Shown piece by piece: positions 10,721 through 22,001 of a stretch of 64,000 bases of DNA. Position numbers and translations under genes: made by a program. The notes under the pieces are model-generated. The model had not been told where the DNA came from and did not search any database. It worked only from the letters and a program-made list of their open reading frames with translations. Origin of the DNA: Fratercula arctica (lineage: Eukaryota > Chordata > Aves > Charadriiformes > Alcidae); contig CANTUZ010000008.1 in NCBI GenBank assembly GCA_947846985.1, forward strand, positions 42,116,817 through 42,180,816. The letters are read 5' to 3'. How positions within the stretch are numbered: the stretch's first letter is position 1; every line of letters starts with the position of its first letter.

Positions 10721-13700
10721 ATTTTTCCATCTTAAAAAAAAGTGTGGAGAGTTCATGAATATAAACAACCTTCATTGACTTTAAAACATGGCTTTGTATA
10801 TTTTTTTTTTTATTATGGATTGCTTTATTGTAGATTTTATCCTCAGGTTGTTTCCCAACAAACTACTTGTATACTCTCCAAGACAGAAAGAAACCTATGG
10901 CAAAATAAGCTTATTGTAACAGCACTATAAATCTATGGTGTAAGTGTAGTAGTAAGTGCATAATATGGCTCCATTCCTTTCTTCCGATTTCCCTTTCTGA
11001 AGTCTCTATAACACACTGATTGATGTACATAAAAACCATTTAGCACATATTAAACTGGGGAGTCAAAATATTATTTCAAAGTTTTCCAAGATATGTTGAC
11101 CCAAATTTATGTAAAAGTCTCCTGAAAGGTTACGTTGGCCCTTGTTTTGCAATATTCGTTTTTCACTGCAAAAGTTCCTACGTGACATCTTCCACGGCAG
11201 TGGTATTGCAGTAAAATCTAACATATATATGCATACCAAAATGGAAAATTACACTAAGAAAGTTTCTGAAACAAAACAAGTGAAATGTGAAGTTTCTGCA
11301 AAACGTCAAATTTGTAAAGGCTTGTTTAGGCTTCTCTGTCAAAAATGATTTGCGAATATTTTTATCCCCAAAAGGTTTAATCTATTGGAAAAAAAGGTTT
11401 TGGGGGAGATCACTCCGCCTGATCTTATGAAGAGCCTATGCCTGCCGAATTTTTAAGGCTCCTCTGTAGGAACTCTTTCAACAGAGGTTTGCTGTGTGTG
11501 ATATTATAATGTTTTTTCTAAAGTATTTAACTTCACTTTGTAGGAAAAAATGATTCTTCGACTTTCTTCACAATAACATCATGTCAAAAATAGACTTGAG
11601 ATCTCGTTATTTATATTACCGAAGTACTGAATGACCTTGTCTGAGAACAGACTGTTCTAGCATCAAACAGAGTACCAAATTACAGTGGGAGATGGTCTTT
11701 GCTCTGAAGAACTAACACTCGAGGTAAACAAGACGGACAAGGAGAAGATGACAAATGGAGCATCCTAAAATTGCCGCACCGAAGTGGTGGAATACAAGTG
11801 GCAAACTTAAGCCATTTTCCAAAGTATCCCACCATTTTCTGTTTACTCCTCTCTCCTCCCCATCATTCCTCTCTGGCAGCCGGGATGGACTGGGACGTGC
11901 TCCTGGTGACAAGAGGTAGAAAATTCCTACTTTGCTTCAGTGTTTATACTGAGAAATGAGCTTATTAAGGAAGCAGCTCTAGAAATGCCCCGGGTTGTAC
12001 CTCGTAACTCAGCTGAAGATGAGCCGATAGGGAATGAGGATGACTAAATTTATTCATTCAGTGGGTGGACATTCCTGTCTTGCAAACCACAATGACTGAT
12101 CCATCAGAAAAAGTTGGTCTATTAAATTTCTATTTAGCAAATACAAACTGAAGCACATCCTGTACATCTGAAATGATGCAGCTTTGCAAGGTGGGGGGGG
12201 GTCAAGCTTGCCCGCATGCCTGTGTGATTGCTTGGGTTACCTCTTCATAGGCATGGCTAGTGCGGCCAGTCCTTCCGGAGGTCATCTACCCTGAAGCTCA
12301 AAAAGGAAGCTAGCTTACAGGTTCAGTTTATCTAAATGTGTCTGTTATAATTTATTTATTTGGGGGGAAAATATTAACTGACAATGTGTAGTTTTTCCAA
12401 AGCATTGGAGTAAGTTTCTAACGTCTTTGTTAGTGCCCTTTTCAGGATGCGTGTGCCACTCCACGGGGGTGCTCTGGACTTCAGTTTCTTCTCCCCTGGG
12501 TGATATCGCAGCTGTAATCTCTCTGCTGTGAATTTATTGCAGAATACGTAGAGTTTGCAAATAATATTTCTTTGCCTAAATGCTTCTTTAGCAGCTGCTG
12601 TTCTTTGAACTTATCTGAGGGCTTTGTCAGCAAGTGAGCTCTCTTCAGGATTCTGCTTCCTCTGATATATCGGAGGCTATTTCTTGGCACAAAGTAATTA
12701 GAGGCAAGGCAATTTTACGGCGGAAGGCAATGGGATGCTCGCTAATCATGGCCTTCTCCCTGCTCGAGTGCTGCGCTTGCCGACGAACCCCTCCTTGCTG
12801 GAGGCAATTGTGTTTTCTGGGGCAAATCAGGTCACCGAGATCTAAAGGCTTCCTCGTGGCTAATGCAATAAGCTGGAGCTACAGGAGACAGCTCTTCAGG
12901 ACAGCACTTGCTACGGGGGAATGTGGGCACCCTGCAAGGTGGAGGCCATCATTAACTGTCCACCTGGCAGAGTCTGGGGACGGGAGCTGGTCTGGCAGGG
13001 CGTTGATTTGCAAATAGGTACTTGTGCTCATCCGAGCATGAAGAGGGAACGGGTGATATCTTCTGCAGAGTTTGTGCTCCACTTGGAGGTAAGTGATCTT
13101 TCACAACACCCGAGCACCCCCAGAGGGAGAGCAGAACCACACGAGGCTGTCGCACGTCCCACAGACAACGCAGATGTTCCTCAAACCACTGATCATTTTG
13201 GAAATGCCTCTAAATGAGCAGGGTGGTGGCCTGAAGTCTTTTTACTGATGACTGCAAATGTAAATGGAGAGTTTCATTGTACAGGATATAAGAGAAGCCC
13301 AGATGTGATGCACGAAGTGTCTGAAAAGCCTGGGTTATTTAGCTTCCTCCACAATTCAGGTCATGATGGTCTTCCAAAATGGAAACTCTTCTCACTTTGA
13401 CATGCAGAGTTTGAAACTGCTGCTTGTCTACAGCCACAGGACCAGGATGGGTCTGTGCCATGCAAAGAGCTTGTTCTCTCTTAAGTGTTTGTGTAGGGAG
13501 ATGTAGTTTCTCCAAAGAGACAGCAGTTCCCTTCCTCATGTTTGTCACCACAGCTGGAAGCCAAAATGGATTATTCCTTCTTTTTTTTTTCAAGTATTGG
13601 GTTCCTGCAAAGAAGATTCAAGTGGAGCCTCACTTGGTGGGACTCCTCCAAATGGTCTTATTTCAGGTTTTCCATGGAGAAGCTGCACACAAAGGTGCGA

Positions 13701-13811
13701 GCTGTCTTTCGAGATGTGCAGCTCCTCCGGGGCTGGTGCTCAAGGGCAGATGGATGGCAAAACAGCCGTTTTCTTTGCCAGAAGGTACGGGGACAGAGGC
13801 AAATGGTGGAA

Positions 13812-13862
13812 GTGACATAGCAGGTCATAGCAGGTGACATAGCTATGGTGACATAGCAGGTC
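13812..13862. repeat. short tandem repeat, TGACATAGCAGGT-type unit
   Basis: The words TGACATAGCAGGT, CATAGCAGGTGACATAGC and GGTGACATAGCAGGTC follow one another, giving about three to four imperfect copies of a roughly 13-15 bp unit. This is a local slippage duplication with no coding frame attached. Confidence 0.75.
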
Positions 13863-16800
13863 TTCCTGCTTGTGCCTGCTCTTATTCTCAAAGTTAAAAT
13901 CTAGCATTCTCGCGGGAGGAGCAACTCAGGACAGGATCGGTGCCTTATCCTTTACTGGTAAAGTCACACCTGGCGAGGAGAAGCAGCAGAGAGAAAGTGG
14001 TTTTCCTGGAGAAAAAAATGCCTTCCCAGCAGGTGGCTCGGCCAGCCAGGGAGAATTACAAACCTCTCTGGGAATCCTTTCTTTATGGCTAGTGAGAAGG
14101 TGATATTGCTAGTGACAGCACAGAAAGATTGGCTGAAATAAAATAAAGAGGTTTCCATGGTGATCCCTTCATATTGCAGTAAATTTCATCTTGCAGTCAA
14201 CTGGGTTGTGTTTCTTCCCCTGGAGGAAGAGTCCTCGGCTCCCCCCGTGTTATTAGTTACTGCTGGTGCGAAGGAAGTGCCGGCAGACCCCGACCAAAGC
14301 CAGGGACACGGACGTCTCTGCCATGGCCTCGTTAATTATCCCAAAGAGGTCGGACTGCCCAGGCAGCCTGCAGGTGCTTTAGAAATAATCCTGCTTTCTG
14401 TTTTAAACTGTAAATAGATAAAGTGTAGATATAATGATATAGCTGGGGTTAAAGATAAGAGAGGAAAGAAGCGGGTTTCTTCCCATTTTACAGCTGGGGA
14501 AAGAACCATGGTCAAATGGCGTAACTGCCCCCAGACCAGAGCCCAGCTGCTGCTAGAGGAGGAAATTGGATGTGTAATTCCCAAGCTCCAGCCCAGGAGA
14601 TGGATTTTCTCCTGAGGTTAATGCCAGGGAAGGCACTGGCCTGCAGAGAGCTGGCTGGCGGGGAAGGGAAGCTCCTTGCACTTGTGTGACCGATGCAGTA
14701 TCACCTCTGGGAGCGTAGGAAGGGAAGAGGCAAGGGGTGCTCCCCGGCTGCGACAGGGTGAAAACTCTCCGAGGAAAAAGCGACCGCTCTTTTCGGGAGA
14801 CAAGGAAGCCCCTCCAGCTGTCGTAGCTGATTGCTCACCGATTCCCCGTCAGCGTCATCTCTCCTACAGCGCTGAAGAAATGAGCAGCCGCCAGACGTGT
14901 CTTGCTGCGGGTAGGCTCGGCGACGAGCTTCCCAGCTCGTTCCTGGGATCTTTCCATCTGCATCTGAATTCGAGAGTCACGAACGCACTGCTCGTCAAGC
15001 TTTGCCACCCAAAGCATGCTTAGTAAGAAAAGCGTTTCCCTAAGAAGGTGTGTCATTGAATGCGAATGAACGCTGCCTTAGCATCATGCTAATTTATGCT
15101 GCAGAGCAAGTCTCTTCTATCTGCTTCATGCACTACACCACCAAAAAAACTGTCGCTCTACCCATGGCCACACTCGAACCTCTGTTAATGGAGTGTCTTT
15201 GGGACCGCTTATTTTAGATTGTATACAGTTCAAATAATACACTGGAGACTAGAGAAGCAGAGAGGGACGTGCAGGAGGGATACCCTCATTACTGCTCTCC
15301 GTAACGGCTCAGGGTGCGCGGGGACTCCTGGGAGAGCAGGAAGAAGGTGCATGGGGCTGAGCTGCTCCTGAACATCAAAATTGCTGTGGATGGCTACCAG
15401 CCCCAGCTGGGAACTCACCATGGAGAAGGATAAAATGAAGCCTCTGGAGGCCTTTTTCTTTTCCTTTTTTTCCCCCTGAAGTTACTCTTTCTTCCAGAGC
15501 TCGGGAAAGCTGAGATTTGTTTCTCTTGAAGCCATTGTGCTCAGCTTTAGCAAAATGCTGGATCCCACCTTCTGCTTTCCCGTTTATAAACACTGCCAGG
15601 AAGCTGGTTGCTGTGGCTGGAAAGCACCAGCCCACCCAGCCTGGCAAACAGCCCGTCCTCGTGCTGTCTGCTCCCCGGGCCCTGCGGAGCGGCCGTGGTG
15701 GCCAAGGGCACAATGGTGAGGGTCTGCTGGCCACCAAACCAGCTGGCTGGGCAGGCTGATGCACTCAGAGGTAATTGCACGGTCTGCGCTGGGACACGTT
15801 ACACCCAGAGCCTTGGGATTAACGTGCTCAGGTTTGTTTAGCCCCAGACGCTTTTCAAGACAATCTTTCCTCAGATGAGGCACGTTTCGAGACAACCTTC
15901 CATCAGATGGAGCTGAGAGAGAGGGAGGGTCATCAGAAGCTGCTTGAACAATGGGAGATTTTGTTGGATTTTTTCTTGTTTTGCTGTTTGGAGGAAAACT
16001 GTTGCATCCACCTGCTGGAGGAGTGGATTGGTGCTCCACAAAGATGTCTTTGGGGAGGACCCAGGTCAAATGGGAGCTTTGGTAGGGAAAGGAACTGGCA
16101 TGAAGTTGCCACTCTGAGCAAGAAAGTCATCCCAAGTGCTAATTTCCTGCTGTTGGCAGTGTGAATTGGGGCTCAATCCTCTAGTTTGCAGCAGGGCAGC
16201 TACAAAAGCATGTTTGGCAGAGCCAGCTTTTAATGTGCAACCGGTGATGTTCATATTATTATGTTAAGGGAAAGCTGTGATTCTTTCTGCAAAGAAAAGA
16301 GCTATTAAAAAGAAAACAAATCACAGAAAACAATGAGAGATAAGACACATGCTGGCTGACTCTGCAAGGAGAGCTTGAGAAAGTCTTACGAGGCAGAATA
16401 AAAAGACATAGGCTGGAGGCTGTGATTGTTATCCCAGCTGAATGCTGTTGAGCTGCAGCGCCCCGGCACCAGGCAGGCAGCCTGCTTGGGGCGCCTGCTC
16501 CCATCTCCCTCGCTTCTCCCCAGGAGCGGTGCCACTGTATCAACGGGGTAAATTTGCTTTGCAAATCTACCTTTGTCTCTTCAGATTAGCTTTATTTGCT
16601 CAAGGATTTTTGGGGGGTAATGTGGGGGGAATATTCATGCTTCTATTCGTTAAAATTTCTCCTTCTTGTTTAACATCATACCAGCATGTCATTCAAGGCA
16701 AGCACCTGAAGTGGGTATTCTGGGGGTTAGAGACACATTTTTTTTCTTTGCTTTTAAATAGTTTCTCTTGAAGTTACTGGCTCCGTCGTGGGTAAGCCTC

Positions 16801-18078
16801 CGCTGTGGTCACTGCTGTGAGTACAGCTCGGGTTGGCCATTGGCTCCTGCTTTTGGTAGGTGGGGGTGCTGCTTACAGCCCAGCTGGAAAACCGCTGAGC
16901 CCGGTACGTACAGCAAAGTCCTCCAAAGGCACGTGTAAGCATTAACTCTCATCGCCACCCGCGTAGGGCTGCTTTTGCTGTCCCATGCTCTCTGCTCTGC
17001 TGATAGCGTACCCTTCATCTCTGTGCAAGCACCCCTCAGACGTGCGTCCTTCTGCTCAGAAGACGGGAGTGCAGTGCATGGTCTCCTGGCTGCGAAGGCT
17101 CAACGGTCATGTCTTGCCGCTCGCTATTCTGAGTGACCCAGCATTAATTTTGGGTGTGAGAAATGGAACCTGATCACCTATGCTGTCACAGCTGGAGAAG
17201 GGGAAGCAAAAGGTGCCAGGTCATGTTATTTAGTCGCCTGCCCGTGCCAGAGGAGCCTTGTGATACTCTCCCACCAAACAGTTTTATTCCCAGCAGAATG
17301 GTTTATCATAGGCTTCTTTATTTAAAGCATAGAGAAACTCCTTTCAGTAGGAATTTCGCTTCAGACCAGCCCTGCCCCACATCTTCTGCATGTCCAAATT
17401 ACCCAGGACATCCTAACAGCCACAGCATGTTCCACCTTGTAAACAGCGGAGTTTCAGTCAAAGACCACGGGCAGACTCAGAGAAGGGTAAAGCATCTTCA
17501 AAGCACAGGAGGAGGGGAAGAGAACCATTCATAGCATGGTAAAATACAAGTTGTACAAAATGATGAGTTCTGATCTCAACACTATCTTTGGCTACCTGGC
17601 AAAAAAAGCTTCAGCTTTTTCACCAGCAACACTTCCTGGAGATAGGCTTGAGATGGTAGAGCAGAAGGACAAGAGATGACAAGGAGTGGGCCATTGCCAG
17701 AGAGGCGATACTGGAGACCACACAGATCTTCTTGGTATGCTTAGGGGAGGCCAAGAGGGTGTCTCGTTGCCCTTCCTCGAGCTGCAAAGCAGCAGAGCTC
17801 TGCTTGGTCTAGCACCAGGCTGGCTGCCCAGCGTGCCGGCGGACGTGGCGGCAGGGAAGCGGGAGAGCTGCAAGAGAAGATCGTGACCCAAAATGTGCCG
17901 CCCAGATGGCCCAGACCTCAGGCATTACCCAGAGTTTGGGAGCAACGGAGAACTAAACAAGGTAAGCAGAGTAGCTGTGCCTGAATCTCGGCTGAGGTGC
18001 AAAGAAGCGCAGAAGTATGTTCGGACGTCTCAGTCTTTGCCCCTGCAGGCTCTGAAAGCGGAGGGGGGCTGTCGGACC

Positions 18079-18120
18079 TGCTCTGCTCTGCTCTGCTCTG
18101 CTCTGCTCTGCTCTGCTCTG
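18079..18120. repeat. pentanucleotide microsatellite (CTCTG)n
   Basis: Eight exact CTCTG units occupy 18081-18120, with a degenerate unit (CCCTG) immediately after. A five-base unit cycles through all frames, so the apparent LCSAL-type peptide repeats in every frame are an artefact of the repeat. It is likely polymorphic in length. Confidence 0.95.
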
Positions 18121-18278
18121 CCCTGCGGCGGGGCTCTCGGCAGTTCACAGACACACAACTGCACGCCATCGGTGTAGGCATCCGTCCACCGGAAAGCATT
18201 TGCAGCATGCTCAGAAATTGCGTTGAGGCAGGCAACCACCAACTCCAGCAATGTGGCACCTGCAGGAATTTGTTACTC

Positions 18279-18286
<8 letters not shown>

Positions 18287-18310
<24 letters not shown>

Positions 18311-18311
18311 A
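18287..18311. repeat. poly-A tract (about 25 A)
   Basis: A long uninterrupted A run follows TCTTTATAT. I looked upstream for a retrocopy or SINE body and recognised none, so it is recorded as a simple repeat. Confidence 0.9.
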
Positions 18312-18339
18312 GCGGAGAAATTTTTTTACAATTCCCATT

Positions 18340-18770
18340 TGTTAAAAACGTGCAAGCACCTCATTAACTCTGATGGTATGATATTTTTGGCTAGCTGCAT
18401 TGCTAAGCATGTGTTAAGCTCTGATGAAGTGCAAGAAATTACCTTTGTAACAGCAGCGGTGTCTTCTGAATGCAGTTAGCACCTCCCCAGCGCCGATAAG
18501 GTGCGAAAAATGATCTTCCCATCTACAGTTGTGTCAACTGAATGCAATTAGCACCTCTACATGTGTTCAAAATCATGACCGCAGGTTATACGTTTCAGCA
18601 GCCTGCAATACATTAGCACTTAATCCCATCTTTGTGAATCGAGGGGAAAAAAAAAACCACTGAAAAACCAGTGCAATGAATACAATTAAGTGCCATTAAC
18701 ATTCCATTAGCTATTTTTAATTAAGTAAATCCAATCCCAGATTGGTGAACAATGGACTAGGGACTTTTCG
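18340..18770. promoter_or_regulatory. candidate conserved element with reiterated TTAGCAC motifs
   Basis: Two near-identical 21-mers lie 72 bases apart: CTGAATGCAGTTAGCACCTC at 18466 and CTGAATGCAATTAGCACCTC at 18538. Related words follow (CATTAGCACTTAATCCC near 18611, CAATTAAGTGCCATTAAC near 18683), and GCAAGCACCTCATTAAC precedes them near 18353. The motif combines a homeodomain core (AATTAG) with CACCT, the core recognised by ZEB/Snail-type zinc fingers and some T-box factors. The block ends in TTTTTAATTAAGTAAATCC and CCCAGATTGG. No coding frame or transposon structure is seen. The regulatory role is inferred. Confidence 0.3.
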
Positions 18771-21470
18771 TAGCTCCCGGACAGTAGTTGCTCGCTGTAT
18801 AGACATGTGTCAGAGGAAGATCTCGTTACTCCTGCTACACCTTGCTTAAACAGCCGTGTTAAGCTGCGGTGGCAAAGCCAGGCTTTTCCCTTCCTCCTCA
18901 GGGCACAGGCAGCCCGGGGTGCTGCAGAGAGTGCACGAGGCTCCTCCTAAAAATGCTGCCTTCTCTGAAGGGAAAAAAAGAGAAAGAAAGAGGGAGAGAA
19001 AAAGCACAGTAGGTTGTTTTTTCTCCTGTGGTGCAAGTAGCGAAGTTCCAGTGTATTGATCGTTTATTATATCCCTCTCAGGCTATTAATCTCTTCTCTC
19101 GCAGCACTAAAAGAGATCCTGTCTGTGTCTCGGTGTGGACATCTCTCCACGTCCAAATAATCATTGTCAGCAGTCTCCAAACTCCCCTTTTCCTGCTGTT
19201 TCCCTTCCAAGTTTGACTAAAGCTTACTAGACGGAGGATTAGCACGACTCACACAAGAGCTTCAGTAAATTTTTTCATGCAAACGCGGTGTGTATACGGA
19301 ACGGTCATCTTCAGACGTCAAATTCTAACACTTTTCTTATGAATATTTGAAAGTTGTAAATAAGAAGGTTATGCAGACACACACCTCAATGGGACTGAAA
19401 AATACTTTCATCCCAAACACACCTTTACAATGTATATTGAACAAATGATGAGCCCAAGCCATTTTCTGTGCTGGGACTCGTTACGACCCTCTTTGCCCAG
19501 CCATATTTTCAAGAAGTTTTGCTGAAATCGCCAGCAGCGCCCCACAAGAGTGAGCGTCCCCATGCTGGGGCCTGGGATGGAAGCTGGACATGGCAGCGGC
19601 AGCTTCTCTATCTCACCTCTATTCATTTTTTGAAAAACAGCTATTGATTTTTCGCTTTCAAGAGGGATTTGCCACAGCTGTGGCTTTATTTTATTTTTAT
19701 TTCCATTTTTTCTCTACATTTGTAATTGAAAGGGACAGATCTCCGTGTGGGATGCTTGACAGCGGACGCACGGGGGTTGTACTGCTGCTGGCAGCAGCCC
19801 CGTGCCAGGACAAGGCTGCACGGAGACCACCTCTTGTTCGGGCAGAAGGAAGCACCATGCCCAACTCGTTTCACTCCCTGCATAACACGGGACATAAAGC
19901 TTTACTCAGTGATTCCTGCGCGGAGCCAAATAACTTGTGGCTGAACTAGGGCATATCTTTGAGAAAGACACACTCAGTCTCGCTGTAATTTATTCTTGAC
20001 CGTCCTTTATTTTCTCTGTATTTCCACAATGCCCAGCACTCTGCGCAGGAATAACTGCTCGGAGAAAGATTAACATCTGAAAAGAGCTCTCTGAGAGTGA
20101 TATTGTCCTGGTTCTGAACCTAAATCCAAACCCTGTCTCTGTTAATAGAAATGTCTACTGTGAATTTAGATGCTCACGTTTTTTTCCTCTCGATGAAGCA
20201 AAGACTGCTGCTGCAAGTCAGGGCGGGGGGGCTCCTTCCTGTCCCCTCTCTCCCCTGAACACGTGAGATGAAGTTACCGTACAAGATGAACGTCCATCGA
20301 AAAAAGTCCTTCTCACCCCCGAGAAGCCTCCAAGGCAGCCGGAATGTGGATGCCTGGGAAGCGCCTGGGAAGCTGCTGCTGCCTTTCGCCCTCCTCCTTT
20401 GTGTCCTTCTGAAAACTGCCCCACAAAATTCCTTGTGCCGGCTGTAAACATTGCATTTTCACAAAGCGGTGGGCACGGACGTGCTTCATATTGCTGTGAA
20501 CACCAGCCGCGTTCCTTGGGGCAGCCAAGGCACAACTTCACATACCAGCATCCATAGACTTTCTGGTGCCCTTGGGGAAGGGTCACCCTCTTTTTCCAGG
20601 TACAGAACGCTGAGGTACAGTGGTGTTCAAGGCTTGAAGTGCTCTTTTGGCAGGCAGGGGTGGGGGGGGGGGGGAAACAGTTTTAAAAGTTACCTTTCTG
20701 CACTCACATCTTAAGGCACCGTGAGAGCTTGGGTGTCTAACTGAGTCTTCTGGATCAAGAGCGTTAATGGAAAGGTGCCTGAGCTGCTGAAGGCAGTGGG
20801 ATTTGTGCTTAGGTCTGGCTGATGTTGGCTTTGCTGGTTGTTTCTGTGACTTTATGAGGTCTTTCTTTTGGCTTGTATGAGGTCTACAGGTCCCAGCGTG
20901 GAAATTAGGTCTTAGGGGATCATACCCGTACTTTTATTAAATCACGTCTTTTAGCAGTTCCCTTACTACATTGGGATAAATGCCTCTCTGCTATGAATGT
21001 CTATGGGTAGAGGCTTAGCTAAAAAGTAAAAAACTGACCAGAAAATTGGTTCTTTTTTACCTCAAACCAGGACAATACCCCACCGTGTCTCAACGCTATT
21101 TTTTGCTGACCTGATGTTGCTGAGAGCTGCGACATCGATCTGACCATGCTCCTTTTCTCGGGGCAATTCCTGCTGGCTCCGGGCTCTAGGATTCACCCCG
21201 GCTGCCACAGTGAGAGCTGCTGGGGGAAAACACCGTCCCAGCAAGGTGAACTTACCCCTTGTAGGCAGTGCAGTGCGAGGGTCACTGCTGGCTGAGGGTG
21301 GATTTGGGGAACAAAGTGGCTGTGCTGCATTGGTGCCTCTTTGCCCCTCTGACAGGCAATGCAACGTTGCGGTTGACAAAGCAGGTCAAGAAGACGTGAA
21401 TCCATTTTAAGGAAAAATCCTGAAGCTGGAGATGAGAAGAGACAATCCAGCATCACTACGGGTAAGTCTG

Positions 21471-22001
21471 TGTCCTGGTTTCAACTGAGATAATTTTCTT
21501 TCTAGGGGTTGCTGTGTTTTCAGATTTGGTATGAAAGGAATGTCAATAATGCGTATGGTTTTAGTTGTTGCTAAGTGATGTTAATACTAGTCAAGGACTT
21601 TTTTCGGCTTCCCATAGAAGCTGAGAAGGAGCACAGACAGAACAACAGAATGGCCAATGAAATACTCGTACCACAGACGTCATGCTCGGTACATACATGG
21701 GGGATGGCCGGGCGGGTGGGGAATCCGTGATCCCTGCTCAGGTTGGGCTGGGCAACCAATTCACCAGGTGGTGAGAGGGACTTGTGTTTTGTATGTTCTT
21801 TCACCATTGTTATTTTTATTGTTATTTTCCTTTTCTGTTATTGTTCTATTAAACTGTCTTTATCTCAACCCATGAATTTGGGGTTTTTTTTCCCTTTCCC
21901 CTCCTTTTCTCCCCGTTCTCCCTGTCCTTCTGAGGAGGGGAAGGGAGGAGTGAGCGAGAGGCTGCGTGGTCCCAGTTTCTGGCTGGAGTTAAGCCATGGC
22001 A
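21471..22001 (+). mobile_element. solo LTR of an avian endogenous retrovirus
   Basis: The 531-bp element begins TGTCCTGGTTTCAACTGAGA and ends ...GTTAAGCCATGGCA, giving the canonical TG...CA termini. Internal landmarks in order are a CCAAT box (21654-21658), ACGTCATGCTCGGTACATAC (CRE/TATA-like promoter region, about 21679-21696), a T-rich segment, the ATTAAA polyadenylation signal (21848-21853) with CTGTCTTTATCTCAACCC just after, and a C/T-rich then G-rich U5 containing GTGAGCGAGAGGCTGCGTGG. This matches the LTR type common in bird genomes. No primer-binding site or internal retroviral sequence follows, so it is a solo LTR left by recombination between two LTRs. The five flanking bases (GTCTG against GTGAC) are not an intact target duplication, suggesting age. 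Confidence 0.85.

Larger units (their letters stand above)
10114..21470. other. non-coding interval with scattered element-like blocks
   Basis: No protein gene or structural RNA is supported. Separate entries cover the blocks at 10560-10720 and 18340-18770 and the tandem repeats at 13812 and 18079. A donor-like site (CTTGGAG|GTAAGT, GT at 13090) ends an open frame near 13089 but has no convincing acceptor partner. A 25-base A tract lies near 18287-18311 and a 13-base G tract at 20662-20674. Confidence 0.5.

Noticed and set aside
18000..18180. LLCSALLCSA-type peptide repeats
   Set aside because: Artefact of the CTCTG pentanucleotide array read in every frame.
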